A DNA stretch of 22,010 nt from Diplocarpon mali (Eukaryota > Ascomycota > Leotiomycetes > Helotiales > Drepanopezizaceae), in the NCBI GenBank assembly GCA_024741835.1, contig JAENRP010000139.1, positions 1 to 22,010 of the forward strand, read 5' to 3'. Of the stretch, positions 19,479-22,010 are shown one piece after another (the first letter of the stretch is position 1; each line of letters opens with the position of its first letter). The notes under the pieces were generated by a model. The model was not told the DNA's origin, searched no databases, and saw only the letters and a list, made by a program, of their open reading frames with translations. Made by a program: the position numbers and the translations under genes.

Positions 19479-19674
19479 TTACATCACTTTCTCGGGAAGT
19501 GGCTTGCCATTGATTTGTTTATTCCGCGGCTCGACGATGTTTGGCAGAAGTGGAGGTATGATAAGTTTCTTGTCCTTTTCCAACGTAAACATCCGCCACA
19601 CGTTTGGGGCGGAAACAGATTCGTGGGCCCGAAGAGAAGAGTATGCACGCAGCAGGTATTGGCCTCAGAGACAT
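19479..19674 (-). other. Small overlapping open frames, minus strand, unrecognised
   Basis: Two overlapping minus-strand frames are open. One starts at ATG 19674 and stops at 19519 (51 aa, basic). The other is open from about 19660 to a TAA at 19479 and ends with residues such as FTLEKDKKLIIPPLLPNIVE. The third minus frame and one plus frame are open too, so low stop density may explain all of them. No family is recognised. Confidence 0.15.
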
Positions 19675-19920
19675 ACCAATATAAGCCAACAGTCACTGCG
19701 AACCGCTACATGCTCCTACCACATGACGCATGTTTAGTTTGCTCCATAGCTTGCCTGACTTCACTGCAAGCCGCGTGCAGACAGGAGTAGATGAGTTCAG
19801 TGAAAATGCCTCGAGATTGCGAGCAGCTGTGGATGCGCCGTGGTACTCTATAGCCGCGCGCTCGCAGCAAAGACTATACAGGGCACAATATGCCATTAGG
19901 CAACTGACTCAGAGAAGACC

Positions 19921-20001
19921 TTATATAAACTGCAGCCTAGAAGGCAACCGCTCCAATTTACACTGGTAAAACGGTCCAACCAAGTGTCACGTGAACGCGC
20001 G
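19921..20001 (+). promoter_or_regulatory. Promoter elements upstream of PNKP
   Basis: TTATATAA at 19921–19928 is a palindromic TATA-like element usable on either strand. CACGTG (E-box) sits at 19988–19993 and is followed at once by AACGCGCGAA, which resembles the MCB/SCB cell-cycle boxes (ACGCG, CGCGAA). The ATG of PNKP is about 145 bp downstream. Cell-cycle control of a repair gene would make sense, but these motifs are short and this is inference. Confidence 0.35.
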
Positions 20002-20145
20002 AATTGAGCTCGCCCTTCGCCCAATTGCCGCAAGCCACAACTCTATATTGACGGGACTTGCATTCATCCTTGTAGCAAGTGCAAGTCCACCAACGCCGCC
20101 CTGGATTTCTTCATCAAGAGAGCTGTTTGGAGGTCTGTCCTAACT

Positions 20146-22010
20146 ATGGCAAGCTCTTCAAGACCCAAGAGAAAACTCGACCACGATGCTCCCATCAGTC
20201 CTCCACCCGTGCGAAGAAAGGTCCTGTCGAACACTACACGTGCGTAGTTACTGCTTCGGAGACTGGTCCCATAAAGTCCCGAGAATCAATGCCAGCTAAC
20301 ATTTCCAGAAACCGCTGTCGTATCGTTCTTTACCCCGGCTTCACAGAAACCTCCCGAGAAGATCACCTGGCAAGAGCGCGCCCTCAATGATGACACGCCG
20401 AGCTCTCTGGTCGTTGGCAAATATGAGCCATCGAAGGGGTCCCCGTCAGACGCGAGCTGTGTCGCTGGAGAAGTCAAGCGCTATAAAATAGCAGCGTTCG
20501 ATTTTGTAGGTGCGAGTGTAACGCTCGTTGCCCCCCCTAAAGCCTCGAACTCTTCTGACGTGTCATCTAGGACTCGACCCTCATTACCACATCATCCGGC
20601 AAGAAATTCGCGGCAGACGCGCATGACTGGAAATGGTGGCATTCATCGGTCCCTACCAAACTCCGAAAGCTCTATTCAGATGAAGGGTACGTTGATATTC
20701 TTGATATCTCAAAGCAGCACGGCACTAACGAAAACACAGTTTTAGAGTTGTGATTGTTAGCAACCAAGGAGGCATCTCTTTGAAGCCTGATATAAAAGCT
20801 CCGAAGTCCAGCCTGTCCAAACTGTCGTCATTCCAGTCTAAGGTCTCAGCCGTACTGGGTCAGCTGGATATTCCAATTAGCATCTACGCAGCTACAGGTA
20901 AAGATAAATATCGGAAACCCCGGACGGGCATGTGGACAGAAATTCTTGATGACTATGATATAACTCCAGGCGACCTGGATATTGACAACTCGATTTTCGT
21001 CGGTGATGCCGGTGGTCGTGAAGCGTTCAACAAGCAACCGAAGGATTTCTCGTGTTCAGATAGGTACGCGCGTCCGGCTATTCAAATAGTCCGTATGACA
21101 TGTTAATTCTACCTAGGAACTTTGCTCAAAATCTCGGGTTGAAATTTTCCACCCCAGAAGAGTATTTTCTTGGGGAAGCACCACGTCCTTTCAGTCGCAC
21201 ATTTGACCCTGCTGAATACCTGAAAAAGTCTGGGCCTGTGGGTTTGTGAAACTCCAATGCCTCTCCTTTGAAATGGAACTCATACGCCCATAGTTCCCGA
21301 GCAGTACGAGAAAAAAAACGCTTGCGACATTGTGCTCTTTTGTGGCAGTCCAGGTGCTGGCAAATCGACATTCTACTGGAAGAACCTCGAATCTCTTGGC
21401 TACACCAGAATAAATCAAGATACTCTCAAAACGGTGAGTTTCGCGTTGATTGTGGAGCTGCGCAAACATCATCTTACACCCGATCAGCGCGAAAAGTGTC
21501 TCAAGGTTGCGGAGCAGTGTCTTGCGGAAAAAAAGTCTGTAGCGATCGGTAGGTCGCCGTCACCATCTCAACACTGTACTGGGAGTTTTGCCTAATTCCT
21601 GCCTACTTCCAGACAGCACAAATGCGGACCCCGAGGTCCGGAAGAAATGGGTTGACCTGGCTACCAAGCACTCTATCCCAATTCGCTGCGTTCTATTCAC
21701 AGCAGGATCTCAGCTTTGTGAACACAACGATGCCGTGCGAGCACTGAACAGCACGGTATGTACGCCCTTTCCCCTCAACTCGAAGTCTCTGGGCTCAACC
21801 CCCGGTTCCACGTCCCAAGACAGAATCTTCCAAGAATCCATGGAGAGTTGCTGATGCTCAGAATTTAGATGAATCCTGAAGGTAGAGCTATCCTACCTGC
21901 CATGGCATTCAGGGGCTTTGCCAGCCGGTACCGACGTCCGCAACTCGACGAAGGGTTCCAGGATATTACTGAGGTTTCGTTCAAGGTGTGTAGCCGGCAC
22001 TCCTCGTGGG
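20146..22010 (+). CDS. PNK1: Polynucleotide kinase 3'-phosphatase (PNKP/Pnk1), 3' end cut off
   Basis: Nine exons: 20146–20239, 20309–20505, 20571–20686, 20740–21063, 21117–21241, 21294–21433, 21488–21548, 21613–21755 and 21869–21985. A donor GTGTGT at 21986 then runs off the window, so only the last exon(s) are missing; 439 codons are visible. The enzyme removes 3'-phosphates and phosphorylates 5'-hydroxyls at DNA breaks. The HAD phosphatase motif FDFDST has nucleophile D96 and acid/base D98. VSNQGG and FVGDAGGRE are later HAD motifs. The kinase Walker A GSPGAGKST (K309) is followed by NQDTLKT and DSTNADPEVR. No FHA domain precedes the phosphatase, unlike in animals. The basic N-terminus could be a nuclear signal, and QTAVVSFF at 32–39 fits a PCNA-binding motif. 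Exon 5/6 junctions have an alternative (GTGGGT at 21238 with CAG ending at 21304). Confidence 0.95.

Larger units (their letters stand above)
18080..20145. other. 2.1 kb gap with unexplained short open stretches
   Basis: This lies between the NDC1 stop and the PNKP start (both plus strand). It should hold the NDC1 3' UTR and PNKP promoter but has room for a small minus-strand gene. Minus-strand stretches that read like protein occur at 18991–19131, about 19290–19465, and 19479–about 19660. I could not connect them into one spliced model with a convincing start. Frames at 18282–18713 (minus), 18657–18926 (plus) and 19395–19790 (plus) are also unrecognised. Confidence 0.45.

Overview
The window looks like nuclear DNA of a filamentous ascomycete (Pezizomycotina). 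It carries six spliced protein genes with short GT–AG introns (mostly 46–118 nt) and fungal branch sites (TACTAAT, GCTAAC, CTGAC). The proteins match fungal housekeeping families, and simple repeats are frequent between genes. I cannot place it to class or species. All gene models were spliced by hand from the sequence; no alignment or database search was run.

Layout. (1) 1–2843: about 2.8 kb with no credible gene, rich in micro- and minisatellites, ending in a pyrimidine-rich promoter tract and a candidate 5'-UTR intron. (2) 2844–5082, +: a TCP11/Sok1-family protein (706 aa). (3) 5083–7727: a 2.6 kb gap between convergent genes. (4) 7728–10722, −: SOG2, the leucine-rich-repeat protein of the RAM morphogenesis network (948 aa, 4 exons). 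(5) 10723–11625: SOG2 upstream region. (6) 11626–13569, −: ACH1, acetyl-CoA hydrolase/CoA-transferase (530 aa, 4 exons). (7) 13570–14652: ACH1 promoter and PEP12 3' flank. (8) 14653–15521, −: a Pep12-type Qa-SNARE (272 aa). (9) 15522–16066: a 545 bp divergent promoter shared with the next gene. (10) 16067–18079, +: NDC1, a six-helix transmembrane nucleoporin (636 aa). (11) 18080–20145: a 2.1 kb gap with several short open stretches but no firm gene. (12) 20146–>22010, +: PNKP/Pnk1, polynucleotide 5'-kinase/3'-phosphatase (439 codons visible in 9 exons, 3' end outside the window).

The genes do unrelated core jobs (cAMP-linked signalling, polarity, acetate/CoA metabolism, endosomal fusion, nuclear pore assembly, DNA end repair). 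They form no operon-like or biosynthetic cluster, and I see no mobile element, CRISPR array, rRNA or convincing tRNA. No new multi-gene system is evident. The points most worth following are a PCNA-binding-like motif split by intron 1 of PNKP, twin HxRGLS motifs in SOG2 that resemble NDR-kinase sites, an in-frame stopless intron in PNKP, and the unexplained gap before PNKP.
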